Assembly (NCBI RefSeq): GCF_025997855.1
Contig: NZ_AP026563.1
Coordinates: 245,633-309,632, forward strand
DNA from: Deinococcus aetherius
GTDB taxonomy: Bacteria; Deinococcota; Deinococci; Deinococcales; Deinococcaceae
Length of the DNA stretch: 64,000 nt
Direction: 5' to 3'
In this document: one piece after another, positions 9,344 through 19,271 of the stretch
How positions within the stretch are numbered: position 1 is the stretch's first letter
Layout of the letters: each line of letters opens with the position of its first letter
The notes under the pieces: model-generated
What the model was told of the DNA's origin: nothing
Databases searched by the model: none
The model's input: the letters and a program-made list of their open reading frames with translations, nothing else
Made by a program: the position numbers and the translations under genes

Positions 9344-10135
9344 ATGAGTGCATTTGTCATGGTCGCACGTCCCCTTGCTGCGTCTCTTCGACCCCTGCTT
9401 GCTGCAAGAAGGATTTCTTTATCTCACGGGCAAGCCCTTGAAATTACAGCGCGGCTATATGGCTACCGTGAGTACCGGGTAGCTCTGGCACGAGAAGAGG
9501 GAGGCGAACGACGCATTATTAGCGCTACCTTTGGCAAAGGTAGCTATGCTACACGTGCGAAATCCGTCCTTCAGGAACTACACGCCGCTCTCGCTCTATC
9601 TCCCACCTCACCGCAGGAGAGCGACTCGCTGGCATCGGCCGTCTTGGTTGTTCACGACATGCATGTTGCTGAACGACTACAGGCAGTTGACGTTTTGCAG
9701 CGTCTTGCACACTCCAGCGCGTCAGTTGTAATCCTAGGAGAGGACATATCTGTGACCTCTGCCCTATTACGTACATTGACCCGGATGAGAGCTGAGTTTG
9801 TGGGAGCTGCCCTTGGTGTCATTGATCACGACAACACTATGCTTGGTGGTCTGCGTGGTACGTATGCCACACCTATAAGTGGGCGGCACTTCGTACGAAG
9901 GGATTTTCTCGATGAGATTAGACAAGCCACACGTAACCATTCATGTGAACACATTGCAGGCGTAGACCTTACACGCAACTGGGATGGGCAACAGGCTGGC
10001 GAGTGGAGAATGGCGCTTGCCAAGGCTTCAAGCCTGCTCACCTCTGCCCATCACGAACCTGCTTGGCGCGCCCACACTCACCTACATTTACCGATCACTT
10101 TAGCATTAGCTGACGATCACGTGTATTCGATTTAA
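9344..10135 (+). CDS. Unknown protein of foreign base composition
   Basis: A 263-residue protein. Codon third positions are often A or T, unlike nearly every other gene here, and both flanks are AT-rich, so recent transfer is likely. The N-terminus (LLAARRISLSHGQALEITARLYGYREYRVALA) resembles a short helical segment found at the start of several unrelated plasmid proteins. The later part (VVILGEDISVTSALLRTLTR) could be an alpha/beta nucleotide-binding fold, but no P-loop is present. No function assigned. Confidence 0.45.
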   Translation: MSAFVMVARPLAASLRPLLAARRISLSHGQALEITARLYGYREYRVALAREEGGERRIISATFGKGSYATRAKSVLQELHAALALSPTSPQESDSLASAVLVVHDMHVAERLQAVDVLQRLAHSSASVVILGEDISVTSALLRTLTRMRAEFVGAALGVIDHDNTMLGGLRGTYATPISGRHFVRRDFLDEIRQATRNHSCEHIAGVDLTRNWDGQQAGEWRMALAKASSLLTSAHHEPAWRAHTHLHLPITLALADDHVYSI

Positions 10136-10189
10136 ATACAAAACCGTCTCCACCCTACAACTGACGACTGTACGAATTTTACCTTTTGA

Positions 10190-10219
10190 AAATCAAGTGA
10201 GGCATTTGTCGCTTGATTT
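10190..10219. terminator. AT-rich stem-loop between 10135 and 10327
   Basis: AAATCAAG (10190-10197) pairs with CTTGATTT (10212-10219), and A/T-rich sequence continues on both sides. It lies between convergent genes and could end transcription from either side. The rest of 10136-10326 holds no gene. Confidence 0.45.
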
Positions 10220-10326
10220 AAAATTTACACTGTTAGTGCAGTGCTAGGGTTTCCGCAGACAGTTCAAAAGATAAATGCTTTTCTACATAGCATCCCTGAT
10301 GGATAGACATGCCTTGAAATTTATCC

Positions 10327-10986
10327 TTACAGCAGCGCCCGCGTCCCGTGCAGGGGCTCAACGTCCTGCACTTCCAGCCGGGAAAAGCGGCGCTGCGCTC
10401 CTTGACGACGCTGCAACACACCCCAGGTGTCGAGGTAGTTTCCCTTGCCCTGCCCGGCGAGCACGACCGCCAGCTCCCCGTAGGCGGCCAGTTCCAGTGG
10501 CACCAGCTGAGTCTCCGTCCCCTCCGCCCGCTTCGGCGTGAGCCCCAGTCGAATGTTCGTCACCGGCACTTCGTTCTCCAGGCGCTGGGCCTGCGGTGGG
10601 GTAATCAACACCCCCCGCGCCCGGACCCGCCAACGGGCACGAAGCAGCCGCGCGGCCCCGCCGCCGTCCAGTTCCAGGCGGACGTGCTCGCTGGGCAGGC
10701 GCGCCGCATCCTGAACCACGATGACGATCTCACCCTCATACGCGGCCAGCACGCCCGTTCCGCTGATCGCCTCGCCCGCGCCCAGCGTCCCCAGCCGTCC
10801 TGCCAGACGACCCGCGGCAACACAGGGCTGGTAAAAGACCGTCCGGATCGACGTCCCGTCCTCCCGAGACCGCTCGAACTCTCCGGCCAGGGTGAACGTG
10901 GCGAACTGGCCGCCGGGTTTCAGGACGCCCGGACGCGCGAGCGCAGCGGTGAACTCGGCGGAGGTGCCGTGGGTCAGCGTCAGCAT
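10327..10986 (-). CDS. Unknown beta-rich protein
   Basis: A 219-residue protein. The frame extends to 11100, but ATG 10986 lies exactly 30 nt from the start of the repeated promoter element on this strand, so a leaderless start there (MLTLTHGTSAEF) is chosen. The sequence is rich in beta strands (GEIVIVVQDAARL, ARGVLITPPQAQRL, LAVVLAGQGKGNYLDTWGVL) and could be an OB-like or similar barrel. No motif assigns a function. It is transcribed divergently from the C39 peptidase gene, with shared promoter sequence between them. Confidence 0.5.
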   Translation of the reverse strand: MLTLTHGTSAEFTAALARPGVLKPGGQFATFTLAGEFERSREDGTSIRTVFYQPCVAAGRLAGRLGTLGAGEAISGTGVLAAYEGEIVIVVQDAARLPSEHVRLELDGGGAARLLRARWRVRARGVLITPPQAQRLENEVPVTNIRLGLTPKRAEGTETQLVPLELAAYGELAVVLAGQGKGNYLDTWGVLQRRQGAQRRFSRLEVQDVEPLHGTRALL

Positions 10987-11016
10987 GGTGCCATCCTGGG
11001 GGGAGGTCAGGTTGGA
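10987..11016 (-). promoter_or_regulatory. TCCAACCTGRCC-type promoter, leaderless, for 10986
   Basis: On the minus strand TCCAACCTGACC starts at 11016, CAGGAT occupies -12 to -7, and the ATG begins at 10986. With the plus-strand copy at 11027 it forms a 12-bp inverted repeat with a 10-nt spacer. Confidence 0.65.
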
Positions 11017-11026
11017 AGGCACGAAG

Positions 11027-11056
11027 TCCAACCTGACCCGGCGGCACACTGGCCCC
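11027..11056 (+). promoter_or_regulatory. TCCAACCTGRCC-type promoter, leaderless, for 11057
   Basis: TCCAACCTGACC at 11027-11038, CACACT at 11045-11050, start codon ATG at 11057. Mirror copy on the other strand. Confidence 0.65.
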
Positions 11057-11467
11057 ATGCGACGACGACTTCTCTCCCTCACGCTGGGGGCGCTGCTCAC
11101 CCTGGCCCTTCCCGCCCGGGCCGTCTCCCAGCCCGCCCTGGCCCTGCAGCACCTGCCCGTCGTGTATCAGGGCTGGAACGACTGCGGCCCGGCGAGCATC
11201 GCGATGGTGCTGGCGTATTACGACTTCACCGTCCCGGTGCAGACCATCAGCCGGGCCACCAAACCGTCCCCGGGCAGCTACATGCAGGTGGAGGCCATCG
11301 AGCACTTTGTCGGCCGCTACGGCCTGCGGGCCGTGCAGATCCGAGGCAGCCAGATTCCCTTGCTCAAGAATCTGATCGCGCTGGGTGTGCCCAGCATCGT
11401 CTTGCAGTACTCCCAGGAAGTCGGCAAGGTGCCGCATTTCCGCGTGATCCGTGGGTTTGACGACCGC
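11057..11467 (+). pseudogene. C39-type cysteine peptidase, 5' part, split by an IS
   Basis: Signal peptide (MRRRLLSLTLGALLTLALPARA), then the C39-like core: catalytic Cys43 in GWNDCGPASIAMVLAYYDF, and His in VPHFRVIRGFDD at about residue 128. Translation runs into the IS3-family element at 11468. Removing that element and one copy of the CGC duplication joins codon CGC to CTC at 14199 in frame, giving FDDRLSRLYLADPLIGY with the third catalytic residue (ADP). Such exported proteins process peptides or cell-envelope proteins. The current product is a truncated fusion ending at 11523. Confidence 0.75.
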
Positions 11468-11502
11468 TGGAGTGAACCCCATCGAGCGGACCGCGGGGCA
11501 AG

Positions 11503-11784
<282 letters not shown>

Positions 11785-13240
11785 GGCAGATTCAAGCGGT
11801 CGTCGCAACAGCAGCATGAATGGCGTGCAGCGCGTGTTCAAAGGCCTCCTGGGGCGTTCGCCAGCCAAGTACCCGACGAGGTCGGGCGTTCAGGGTGGCG
11901 GCTACGGCGGCAAGGTCGTCCGCGCTGTGGACGCTCAAGTCCGTGCCCTTTGGGAAATACTGACGCAACAGTCCGTTCGTGTTCTCGTTCGTGCCCCGCT
12001 GCCACGGGCTCTGCGGCTCGCAGAAATAGACGGCAACCCCGGTTTCGCCACGCAACCTCGCGTGCTGGCTCATCTCGGCACCCTGATCCCACGTCAGCGA
12101 CCGACGGAGCTGCTCCGGCAGGGGAGTGAGTGCGCTCTTCAGCGCGTCACGCACCGATTCGGCGCCGTGTCCGGCCAACGCCGGGCCATTCTTGACGCGA
12201 ACTTCCACGCCGTGGCTAGGCAGGCGGGGCAGATGCAGCAACAACGTGCATCGTGTCGAGCGCTCCACCAGCGTCCCGATGGCGGAGCTGCCCAGGCCAA
12301 GAATGAGGTCGCCTTCCCAGTGGCCCGCCACCGTCCGATCCGCCGCTTCTCCTGGACGCTCTTTGAGCATGACTTCGGGGGTGACGAACGCCTTGGCCTG
12401 TCGGGCGCGTCGCGCCCGAGGAACACGGAGTGGCCGACCGGTCCGCAGACAGGTGACCAGCTCACGGCGCAGCCCACCCCGCCCTTCGATGTACAGCGCC
12501 TGATAAATGGCTTCGTGGCTGATCCGCATGGTGTGGTCGTCCGGGAAGTCGAGCCGCAATCGGCGGGCGATCTGCTGTGGACTCCACGCACTGGCCCAGC
12601 GGCGACTCTGTCGCCGCCCGTGCCGACGGCCCTTGAACGCCACAATCGGCCCGGGAATACTCACCCCACTGGGGGCGGTGATCTGCCCGGCCAGGCGATC
12701 TTGCACGTACGTCCGCAGCGCCACGTTCGTCACGAGTTTGGCCGGTTTCGGTCGGCGGGCCGACCGTTCGGCGTGCCACTGGGCGGTCGTCGCCCGGTAC
12801 TCCAGGCCGCCGCCACGCGTGGCGGCGTTGCGTCGTAACTCCCGCGAGATTGTCGATGGTGCCCAGCCCAGGTGCCGGGCGATCTCCCGGACACCATGAC
12901 CTTGTGCTCGGCCCAGCGCGATCTCTTCCCGCTGGGCGAAGGACAGATACCGCCCTGACGGCGCGGCGTTCCAGGGGGCCAGCGTTGTGGGGGGCATACC
13001 ACCTGCCTCTCGAAACCATCGCGCGCCCACGGCGGGCGAGACACCGACGGCTGTGGCTGCATCTTCACTCGCCTGACCTGCTGCGATCAACACCCAGAAC
13101 TGCCGCTGGTGCTCTCGTCGGGCGACGCTTGGCCGTCCTGGTGAATGCAGCTTCCGTCGCCCCGCAGCATCTGACTTTCGCTTCCCCGTCCCCATCACAA
13201 CCCCTTTTTCGAGGTGTTGCGACGACCGCTTGAATCCACC
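11785..13240 (-). mobile_element. IS30-family insertion sequence
   Basis: A 1456-bp element with 26-bp inverted repeats, identical apart from two positions: left end GGCAGATTCAAGCGG (11785-11810), right end the complement of GGTGGATTCAAGCGG (13215-13240). Flanked by a 3-bp direct repeat GTG (11782-11784, 13241-13243). It carries one intact transposase gene and sits inside orfB of the IS3-family element, so it arrived later. Confidence 0.92.
11792..13195 (-). CDS. IS30-family transposase
   Basis: ATG at 13195 after a GGGG-type RBS gives 467 residues. N-terminal HTH regions (GRPSVARREHQRQFWVLIAAGQ; FAQREEIALGRAQGHGVREI) bind the inverted repeats. The catalytic core has the first Asp in GHWEGDLILG, the second in LTWDQGAEM and the Glu in RGTNENTNGLLRQYFPKGTDL, the IS30 signature. 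The gene is complete and likely functional. The open frame could extend upstream to 13246, outside the element, so the internal ATG is preferred. Confidence 0.92.
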   Translation of the reverse strand: MGTGKRKSDAAGRRKLHSPGRPSVARREHQRQFWVLIAAGQASEDAATAVGVSPAVGARWFREAGGMPPTTLAPWNAAPSGRYLSFAQREEIALGRAQGHGVREIARHLGWAPSTISRELRRNAATRGGGLEYRATTAQWHAERSARRPKPAKLVTNVALRTYVQDRLAGQITAPSGVSIPGPIVAFKGRRHGRRQSRRWASAWSPQQIARRLRLDFPDDHTMRISHEAIYQALYIEGRGGLRRELVTCLRTGRPLRVPRARRARQAKAFVTPEVMLKERPGEAADRTVAGHWEGDLILGLGSSAIGTLVERSTRCTLLLHLPRLPSHGVEVRVKNGPALAGHGAESVRDALKSALTPLPEQLRRSLTWDQGAEMSQHARLRGETGVAVYFCEPQSPWQRGTNENTNGLLRQYFPKGTDLSVHSADDLAAVAATLNARPRRVLGWRTPQEAFEHALHAIHAAVATTA

Positions 13241-13306
13241 GTGCACCCCCTGGTCCGAATGATGCAGGAGCCCCGGGGCAGGACAACGCGCTCGCAGCGC
13301 GTTGTC

Positions 13307-13975
<669 letters not shown>

Positions 13976-13979
13976 CTCC

Positions 13980-14111
13980 TTACGCGACTCGGTGAATCAG
14001 GCTGGGTGACAGGGCGTGTTCCCGGCAGAGCTGGGCGGTCGTCTTCTGGCCGCTTCCAATCTGGGTGACGATCTCCAGCTTGAACTCGCGGCTGTGGGTG
14101 CGTCCGGGCAT
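13980..14111 (-). pseudogene. IS3-family OrfA helix-turn-helix fragment
   Basis: ATG 14111 starts MPGRTHSREFKLEIVTQIGSG, a standard IS3 OrfA HTH, and ends after 43 residues at TAA. The following residues of a normal OrfA (RKEVEARGEAAF) lie in another frame, so a frameshift separates this piece from the rest at about 13985. Confidence 0.75.
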
Positions 14112-14123
14112 ACGGGCTCCTTC

Positions 14124-14178
<55 letters not shown>

Positions 14179-14198
14179 TCTGGGGGGTCACTCCACGC

Positions 14199-14356
14199 CT
14201 CTCCCGGCTGTACCTGGCGGACCCCCTGATCGGATACGCCTACATCTCTTACCAGGACTTCGACACCCTCTGGAACACCCAGGGCCGGATCAGCGTCGCG
14301 GTCTATCCGCCCGCCATGCACGCGCAGGTGATGAGGGCGGTGGGCGTGGGGGGTAG
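14199..14356 (+). pseudogene. C39-type cysteine peptidase, 3' part
   Basis: Codes for LSRLYLADPLIGYAYISYQDFDTLWNTQGRISVAVYPP, the C-terminal part of the peptidase interrupted at 11467; the catalytic Asp lies in LADPL. Beyond MRAVGVG the frame runs on to 14579 across the next gene's start. One more G in the G-run at 14348-14353 would place a TAG at once (14354-14356), so an indel there has probably removed the native stop. Confidence 0.7.
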
Positions 14357-14409
14357 CACCCCGTCACATTTCTCCGGTGCGGTCACGCCGGGGAGGTACG
14401 CTTTACGGC

Positions 14410-14799
14410 ATGAACGTCGACCGGCAGCGGGCAACGGACCTGCTTTACGAGAGGCCCTACGGCGACGGGGCACGGTTTTTTCTTCCCGACGAAACAGGGC
14501 GGCCGGTCGAGGTGGAGCGGCTCCCCCCCACGGTCTGGCGGGCCCGGCAGCGGGTGATCGGCATGAACTTTCTGCCTGACCCGGACTACCTCAGTCTGGT
14601 CACGCTGTTCGTCCCCGTCTGGGAGGGAGCTGACCCGCCCCTGCTTTACGAGACGGTGCTGGTGCGCGGCGACGAGGGTGAAGTGGTGGCGCGGGCGGCC
14701 ACCGTCGAGGCCGCCCGCGCCAACCACCGCACCTTCCTCACCCAACTCTGTGAGCGGTATGACCTCCCCACGCCATCTGAAGAAGTGCCCGGACCGTGA
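14410..14799 (+). CDS. Unknown protein, 129 residues, leaderless
   Basis: ATG 14410 is preceded by TACGCT at -13 to -8, a TAnnnT -10 element, so a leaderless start is chosen over upstream GTG/ATG-like codons. The protein (MNVDRQRATDLLYERPYGDG...) is alpha/beta with no recognised motif. Its 3' end overlaps the convergent gene by 62 bp. Confidence 0.5.
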   Translation: MNVDRQRATDLLYERPYGDGARFFLPDETGRPVEVERLPPTVWRARQRVIGMNFLPDPDYLSLVTLFVPVWEGADPPLLYETVLVRGDEGEVVARAATVEAARANHRTFLTQLCERYDLPTPSEEVPGP

Positions 14800-15328
14800 A
14801 CGCGGTCGAGAGGACGTCCTCCCCCGGCGCAGGCAGACCGAAATGGGAGCAGGCCTGGGCGAGCGTGAAGACGTCAATGTCCTGCTCTTCCAGCCTGCTG
14901 CGCAGGCAGAACACCGGCTGGCGGCTCAGCCGCATCCAGGCGGCCTCCCGGGAGGCGCCCGGCGTTCGGAACGCGAGCAGTTGCGCCGCCCAGCAGGAAG
15001 CGTCCCAGGTGGCCAGGGCCTGCCCAGCAGAAAGGTCCAGGGAGCGCTCTAGCACGGCGGTCACGCAGGGGTCACGGCGGCTCGTTGAAGTTGCGTAGGC
15101 GACCACCTGCCCGTCCTTCCCTAAGAGCGCCGCGCCCGGGGCGGACCACGATGTGCCCTCGGGAGCCAGCACGAGCACCGGCGGCGGGGCCATCTCGGGG
15201 TCCACGGACGCCAGCGCCTGGTAGACGGGAACGCGGCGGCGTACCCGCGGCACATAGCCGACTTGGGGGCCGACCGGTCGCAGGGTGTAGGGAGGCGTTT
15301 CAGTCCAGTCCAGAGGGAAGACGAGCAT
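14738..15328 (-). CDS. Unknown protein, 196 residues, leaderless
   Basis: ATG 15328 is exactly 30 nt downstream of the repeated promoter element on this strand. The protein starts MLVFPLDWTETPPY, has a beta-rich middle (APPPVLVLAPEGTSW) and a helical end. The C-terminal region (DIDVFTLAQACSHFGLPAPGED) recalls the end of the neighbour at 14410 (LCERYDLPTPSEE), so the two may be related in part. No family recognised. Confidence 0.55.
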   Translation of the reverse strand: MLVFPLDWTETPPYTLRPVGPQVGYVPRVRRRVPVYQALASVDPEMAPPPVLVLAPEGTSWSAPGAALLGKDGQVVAYATSTSRRDPCVTAVLERSLDLSAGQALATWDASCWAAQLLAFRTPGASREAAWMRLSRQPVFCLRSRLEEQDIDVFTLAQACSHFGLPAPGEDVLSTAFTVRALLQMAWGGHTAHRVG

Positions 15329-15358
15329 GAGGGCAGTATGGGTTCACCCCAGGTTGGT
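15329..15358 (-). promoter_or_regulatory. TCCAACCTGRCC-type promoter, leaderless, for 15328
   Basis: Minus strand: ACCAACCTGGGG from 15358, CATACT at -12 to -7, ATG at 15328. It lies just after the stop of the activator gene at 15371, so this gene has its own start. Confidence 0.6.
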
Positions 15359-15370
15359 GACCTTCCCGTC

Positions 15371-18121
15371 TCAGGTGTGGTCACTGCTCCAGGCAGGAAA
15401 CCCGGAATCCACGGCACGCAGCCGGACCAGCACCTCCTGCGCCTCGCGCGGGTCGGCCTCCTTCTTCAAGCGCGCCAGGATGTCGTGGCGGAGGTCGTTT
15501 GGGGTGAGGAACATCCAGGGTTGCTCCAGGGCCAGGGGTCCCCGGTAGAGGCCCAGCAACCCACGCAGGGTGGCGCCGCGCAGCTCGCGAAGGTCGCAGC
15601 GGGCCCGCACTTCAGGAGCCAGGCGGTAGCCTCCATCCACCCGGGCAACCAGGTCGCATGCCTGACCGAGCACGGCCTGCAAACGTGAGCGCAGCCCTCT
15701 GAGCGTGACGGCCAGGTACACCCGGGGTCGCCGGGAATCGCTGAAGAGCGTCTCCATCAGCTCACCCGCCGAGTGGACTTCGCTGTCACACAGGTACGCC
15801 AGCAGGGCCAGCGCCCGGGGCGGCAGTTCCAGCACCCGGCCGTCCAGCCGGACCAGTGGCGTTCCCAGCAGGCGGACCTCCAGGGTGTGATGCTCGGGTG
15901 GGCGCTCCTCGACCGGGGGCAGGCCGTACCCTGCCGGAGAGATCTCCAGGGAGGTACACCCGGGCAGAGGGTCGTCCAGGAGGACATCGGCCGCGCTGTC
16001 CGGAACCCGTCCGCATGGGCTCCCGCCCCTCCAGGGAAACCAGTTCCGCCAGGTGGTCACGACGGCCGCACCGTACACCTGCTCGTGGCCCTCCCGCCCA
16101 CCGTGGACCAGCGCCCGCACCAACGCACTCTCACGGAGCGCGACGGGGCGCTGGGAGGTCGGCGGCGGCGTCTCACTCAAGCAGGCCCGCAAGACCGCCT
16201 TGAGGTCCGACAGGGCGGGCTCCACCCAGGGGTCACGGGGCGAGAGCGCCTCGAGCTGTCCGACCAGCGAGAGCGCCGCCGAGTATTCGTGGCGGTGCAC
16301 GTGCAGCAGACACACCCGGAGACCGGCCTGCACCTCCAGGGTCTGGTAGCCTCCCAGGCGCGCTTCCTCAAGGGCACGCCGGGCCTGCCCGGGCGCCTCC
16401 TCCTCACCGTCACCCAGCCGCAGCTCGCGGTGAGCCAGGTGTGCTTGCAAGAGAGCCCGGCTCGCACCGTACCAGCGCCCGACTGGAACGGTCACACGCG
16501 GCAACTGCCGCAGCAGCAGGCGGGCTTCCCGGAGTTCGCCGAGATCGACCAGGAGATGCAGCAGCTCGAAGGTCACCGTCAGGTCCGACAACGCCAGCGG
16601 CAGGTTGTAGCTGTAAACCATCTGCGCCTGACGCGCCGCGTCCCCTGCGGCCCGAACGTCACCGAGACGCAGGCAAGCACTCGCCCTCGCGACGTAGAAG
16701 ACCCCGACCTCTTCGGCGGGCAGCCCCACCGCGGCGGCTGAGGCGGTCTGCAACTCCATCAAAGCGGCACCGGGGCGGCCCTGCGCCACGAGACACAACG
16801 CACGCCAACCCAGCGCGCGCAGGCGCGGCGCGCTCCCCTCCGGCGAGGCCCTCACCGCCTCGCTGAAGACGCTCTCGGCCTGATCCAGCCGGCCGAGGCG
16901 CAGCAACATCTCCCCCACGACGAGGCTCGCTTCCGGTTCATCGGCGCCCCGACGTTGTGCGTGCTGAGCCACACTCAGGGCACGGCCCACCTCCTCCTGA
17001 TGGGTCGCCAGCCCGTCTTGTGCGCGGGCGAGCAGCAACTGCTCGTCGGCGGTCAGTCGGTTGAAGAAGGGTTCCAGGTGAGCCCGGACCTGCGACCAGT
17101 TGCGCTCACGCGACCAGATGGGAAGCCGGGTGCGGGCCAGCGCCAATACCCCCTCCTCATCCCCGATCTCACTGCGCAGCTCCAGAGCGCGGGTCGGCTG
17201 GGTCGCCTCGATGAGCGTCGCTAGCCGCTCGCTGTACTTGCGAAAGTCGTCCGCGTCCGTCCGGCGCAACTCCTCAAGCATCGCCTCACGCAGCAGCGCC
17301 GGGGGAGCCACTCCGTCGCCGTGAGGACGGAGCGGGAAGCCCAGTTCCTCGAAGCGGCGGAGATAGTTGCGGGGAAGACCGAGCGCCTTGCACACTTGGC
17401 TGCCGGTCTGACGGTGCCAGACGTCCAGCAGCGCCGCAGGCAGGAGCCCGAGGTCCTCGGGGGCGAGGCGTCCGACCAGTTGCTGGGTGTACTGGTCGGG
17501 CTGACCTTGCCCCCCCGCCATGATCAGGGTCGGTGCGGGCCAGCCGTCATACGGGTTGTCCGGCACCCCCAGAGCAGCGGCCTCCTGCGAGGTGAACTCC
17601 AGGTCTTCCCGCCCCAGGACCGTGACCTCCGCGGGAAAGTGCGCGGCGAGCGGCTCGTATCCCGAAACGACCACCTGGACCAGGGGGGAGACACGCACTG
17701 CCAGTTCCGCGACGAAGGTCGCTGCCTCCTCGCCGTCGACGCCGTCGATCAGCAGGGTAAAGGGAACCTCGGCGTACAGGAGGTCCTCAGCCACCGCCTG
17801 CGCGAGGCCGAAGGCGCTGTACAGGTCCCCGGCCGCATATGTCGAGGCCAACCCCTCGAACATCCGGCGGCCCGTCACACGCATGATGGCGCGGGTGAGG
17901 CGGTTGGCGAGGTGGAAGGGGCGCCGGTCGTCAGGCGAACAGGTCAGCGCCACCACCTGCTGACCCTGCAGGGTGAGTTGCGCCTGGTAGGTCTCGATCA
18001 GTCGGCTCTTCCCGTAGCCGTGAGGTGCCGCCAGGACGGCGACCGGCGCCGCCAATCGTGCCAGAAGGTGGGGCCGCGGCAACAGCGGCACCGGGCTCAC
18101 TGCATTCAGACGTCCAGCCAT
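15371..18121 (-). CDS. Large ATP-dependent transcriptional activator (P-loop, TPR, winged helix)
   Basis: A 916-residue protein. A P-loop (APHGYGKSRLIE, Gly35-Ser39) and a Walker B-like LLIDGVDGEE form a STAND/MalT-type ATPase. The middle (about 330-680) is made of helical TPR-like repeats. The end (about 790-900: LEVRLLGTPLVRLDGRVLEL ... LVARVDGGYRLAPEV) is an OmpR/SARP-type winged helix. Such proteins switch on operons when a signal frees the ATPase. The reversed order (DNA-binding domain at the C-terminus) matches activators common in Deinococcus. RBS GAGGAG precedes ATG 18121. A candidate controller of plasmid operons; its ligand is unknown. Confidence 0.7.
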   Translation of the reverse strand: MAGRLNAVSPVPLLPRPHLLARLAAPVAVLAAPHGYGKSRLIETYQAQLTLQGQQVVALTCSPDDRRPFHLANRLTRAIMRVTGRRMFEGLASTYAAGDLYSAFGLAQAVAEDLLYAEVPFTLLIDGVDGEEAATFVAELAVRVSPLVQVVVSGYEPLAAHFPAEVTVLGREDLEFTSQEAAALGVPDNPYDGWPAPTLIMAGGQGQPDQYTQQLVGRLAPEDLGLLPAALLDVWHRQTGSQVCKALGLPRNYLRRFEELGFPLRPHGDGVAPPALLREAMLEELRRTDADDFRKYSERLATLIEATQPTRALELRSEIGDEEGVLALARTRLPIWSRERNWSQVRAHLEPFFNRLTADEQLLLARAQDGLATHQEEVGRALSVAQHAQRRGADEPEASLVVGEMLLRLGRLDQAESVFSEAVRASPEGSAPRLRALGWRALCLVAQGRPGAALMELQTASAAAVGLPAEEVGVFYVARASACLRLGDVRAAGDAARQAQMVYSYNLPLALSDLTVTFELLHLLVDLGELREARLLLRQLPRVTVPVGRWYGASRALLQAHLAHRELRLGDGEEEAPGQARRALEEARLGGYQTLEVQAGLRVCLLHVHRHEYSAALSLVGQLEALSPRDPWVEPALSDLKAVLRACLSETPPPTSQRPVALRESALVRALVHGGREGHEQVYGAAVVTTWRNWFPWRGGSPCGRVPDSAADVLLDDPLPGCTSLEISPAGYGLPPVEERPPEHHTLEVRLLGTPLVRLDGRVLELPPRALALLAYLCDSEVHSAGELMETLFSDSRRPRVYLAVTLRGLRSRLQAVLGQACDLVARVDGGYRLAPEVRARCDLRELRGATLRGLLGLYRGPLALEQPWMFLTPNDLRHDILARLKKEADPREAQEVLVRLRAVDSGFPAWSSDHT

Positions 18122-18487
18122 CCTCGCATTTCTCCTCCTCTCAAATCTCCAACGGCGACTCCCGTAACGGCAGAATTGACCCAGACAAGTTGAGCCACTG
18201 GGAACCAGTTCTAAAAACGCTAGACAAGTTAGACACGGAGACGATCAGGTTCTTTACCAGTTCTTAATCTATCGACCGTTATGTCAGCCATCTCAGGACA
18301 AGAGGCGTCCTCTATCGAGCATCCAGTCAAAGGCCCAACAGTTAGGGCGAGGAAAGAATGCTTAAACACGATATAGCCCTGCTCCTTATCTAGACGATTT
18401 AAATTTTTTCCGTAATAACAGCGTTGTGGACGTGATTTCAAAAGAACGCCGCAGAGTTCCGAGTATGGCGGGCACCATGCGCGCGAG
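18122..18487. other. AT-richer intergenic region between divergent genes
   Basis: 366 bp without a convincing gene between the activator (minus) and the replication-module operon (plus). It is clearly richer in A/T than its surroundings (for example 18380-18420) and must hold promoters for both directions; no copy of the repeated TCCAACC element was found in it. Confidence 0.5.
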
Positions 18488-19260
18488 ATGCGAGCCGACC
18501 TACGCCCCCTGTGCCTTGAACTGAGCCGAAACGGAACCACCGCGGCGGAGATGTACCAGCTCTGCCGTGGGCAGCCGGGTGCACCGTCACTGCGGACCTG
18601 CCGTCAGGCGCTGGTCACGTTGACCGAGGAGTGCACCCTGCATGCCCACGGGGGCAACGTCAAGGTGTACTTCCTGCGAGAGGACCTCCCCCGACGCTTG
18701 CAGGACTGGCGAGTCCGGCTGCAGGCACGCGTGACCGAAGTGCTGGCAAGTGTTGGCACCTGGGCCGACTTCGCGCAGTTGCGACAGGGGCTTGCGGAAG
18801 TTCCGGGGGGTTACGGCGGGGATCCGACGCTGCTGAGTGACGTCTTGCAGGATCTGCCTGACGTCGAGCGGCAGACCGTGCGGCTGCGGCGAGACGAGAT
18901 CACCCGGTATCGGCTGCGCCCGCCAGCGCAGCGCCCGGCGCTGGACCCGGCACTGATCCAGCGGGCAAGCGAGGCGGCGTCCACCCTGCTCCATCCGGAC
19001 GGACCACGGCGCTTTTCGGGGGTGGCGTTTCGCAACGCTCTCAGCGTGGCCCGGGAGGTGGCGGAGCAACTGCTCGCGCACCTGGTCGGTGGCGGGCTGA
19101 TCCGCGCCATCGAGGGGTGCCTGATTGCCACCTTCGAGGCGGCACCGAGGCGGCCGGGCAGGCCGCGTCCTCCCCAGCCTCGCTGCCGCGTCACCCGCGC
19201 CCTCCCCCGTCCCCTGCGGTCCCGGTCGCTGCGGCCGCTGCTCACTCCCCCGGTTGCTGA
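18488..19260 (+). CDS. Winged-helix protein at head of replication operon (probable frameshift near its end)
   Basis: ATG 18488 begins a protein with two winged-helix-like units (AAEMYQLCRGQPGAPSLRTCRQAL..VHAHGG-type wing; TWADFAQLRQGLAEVPG) and a third helical part (FSGVAFRNALSVAREVAEQLL). The frame stays open to 19984, which would cross two good genes at 19272 and 19597. From about 19130 the neighbouring frame reads like a natural Ala/Pro-rich tail and ends at TGA 19258-19260, just before the RBS of 19272. I therefore place the real end there and suspect a single-base indel. DNA-binding role inferred. Confidence 0.45.
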
Positions 19261-19271
19261 GGAAGCCCCCA

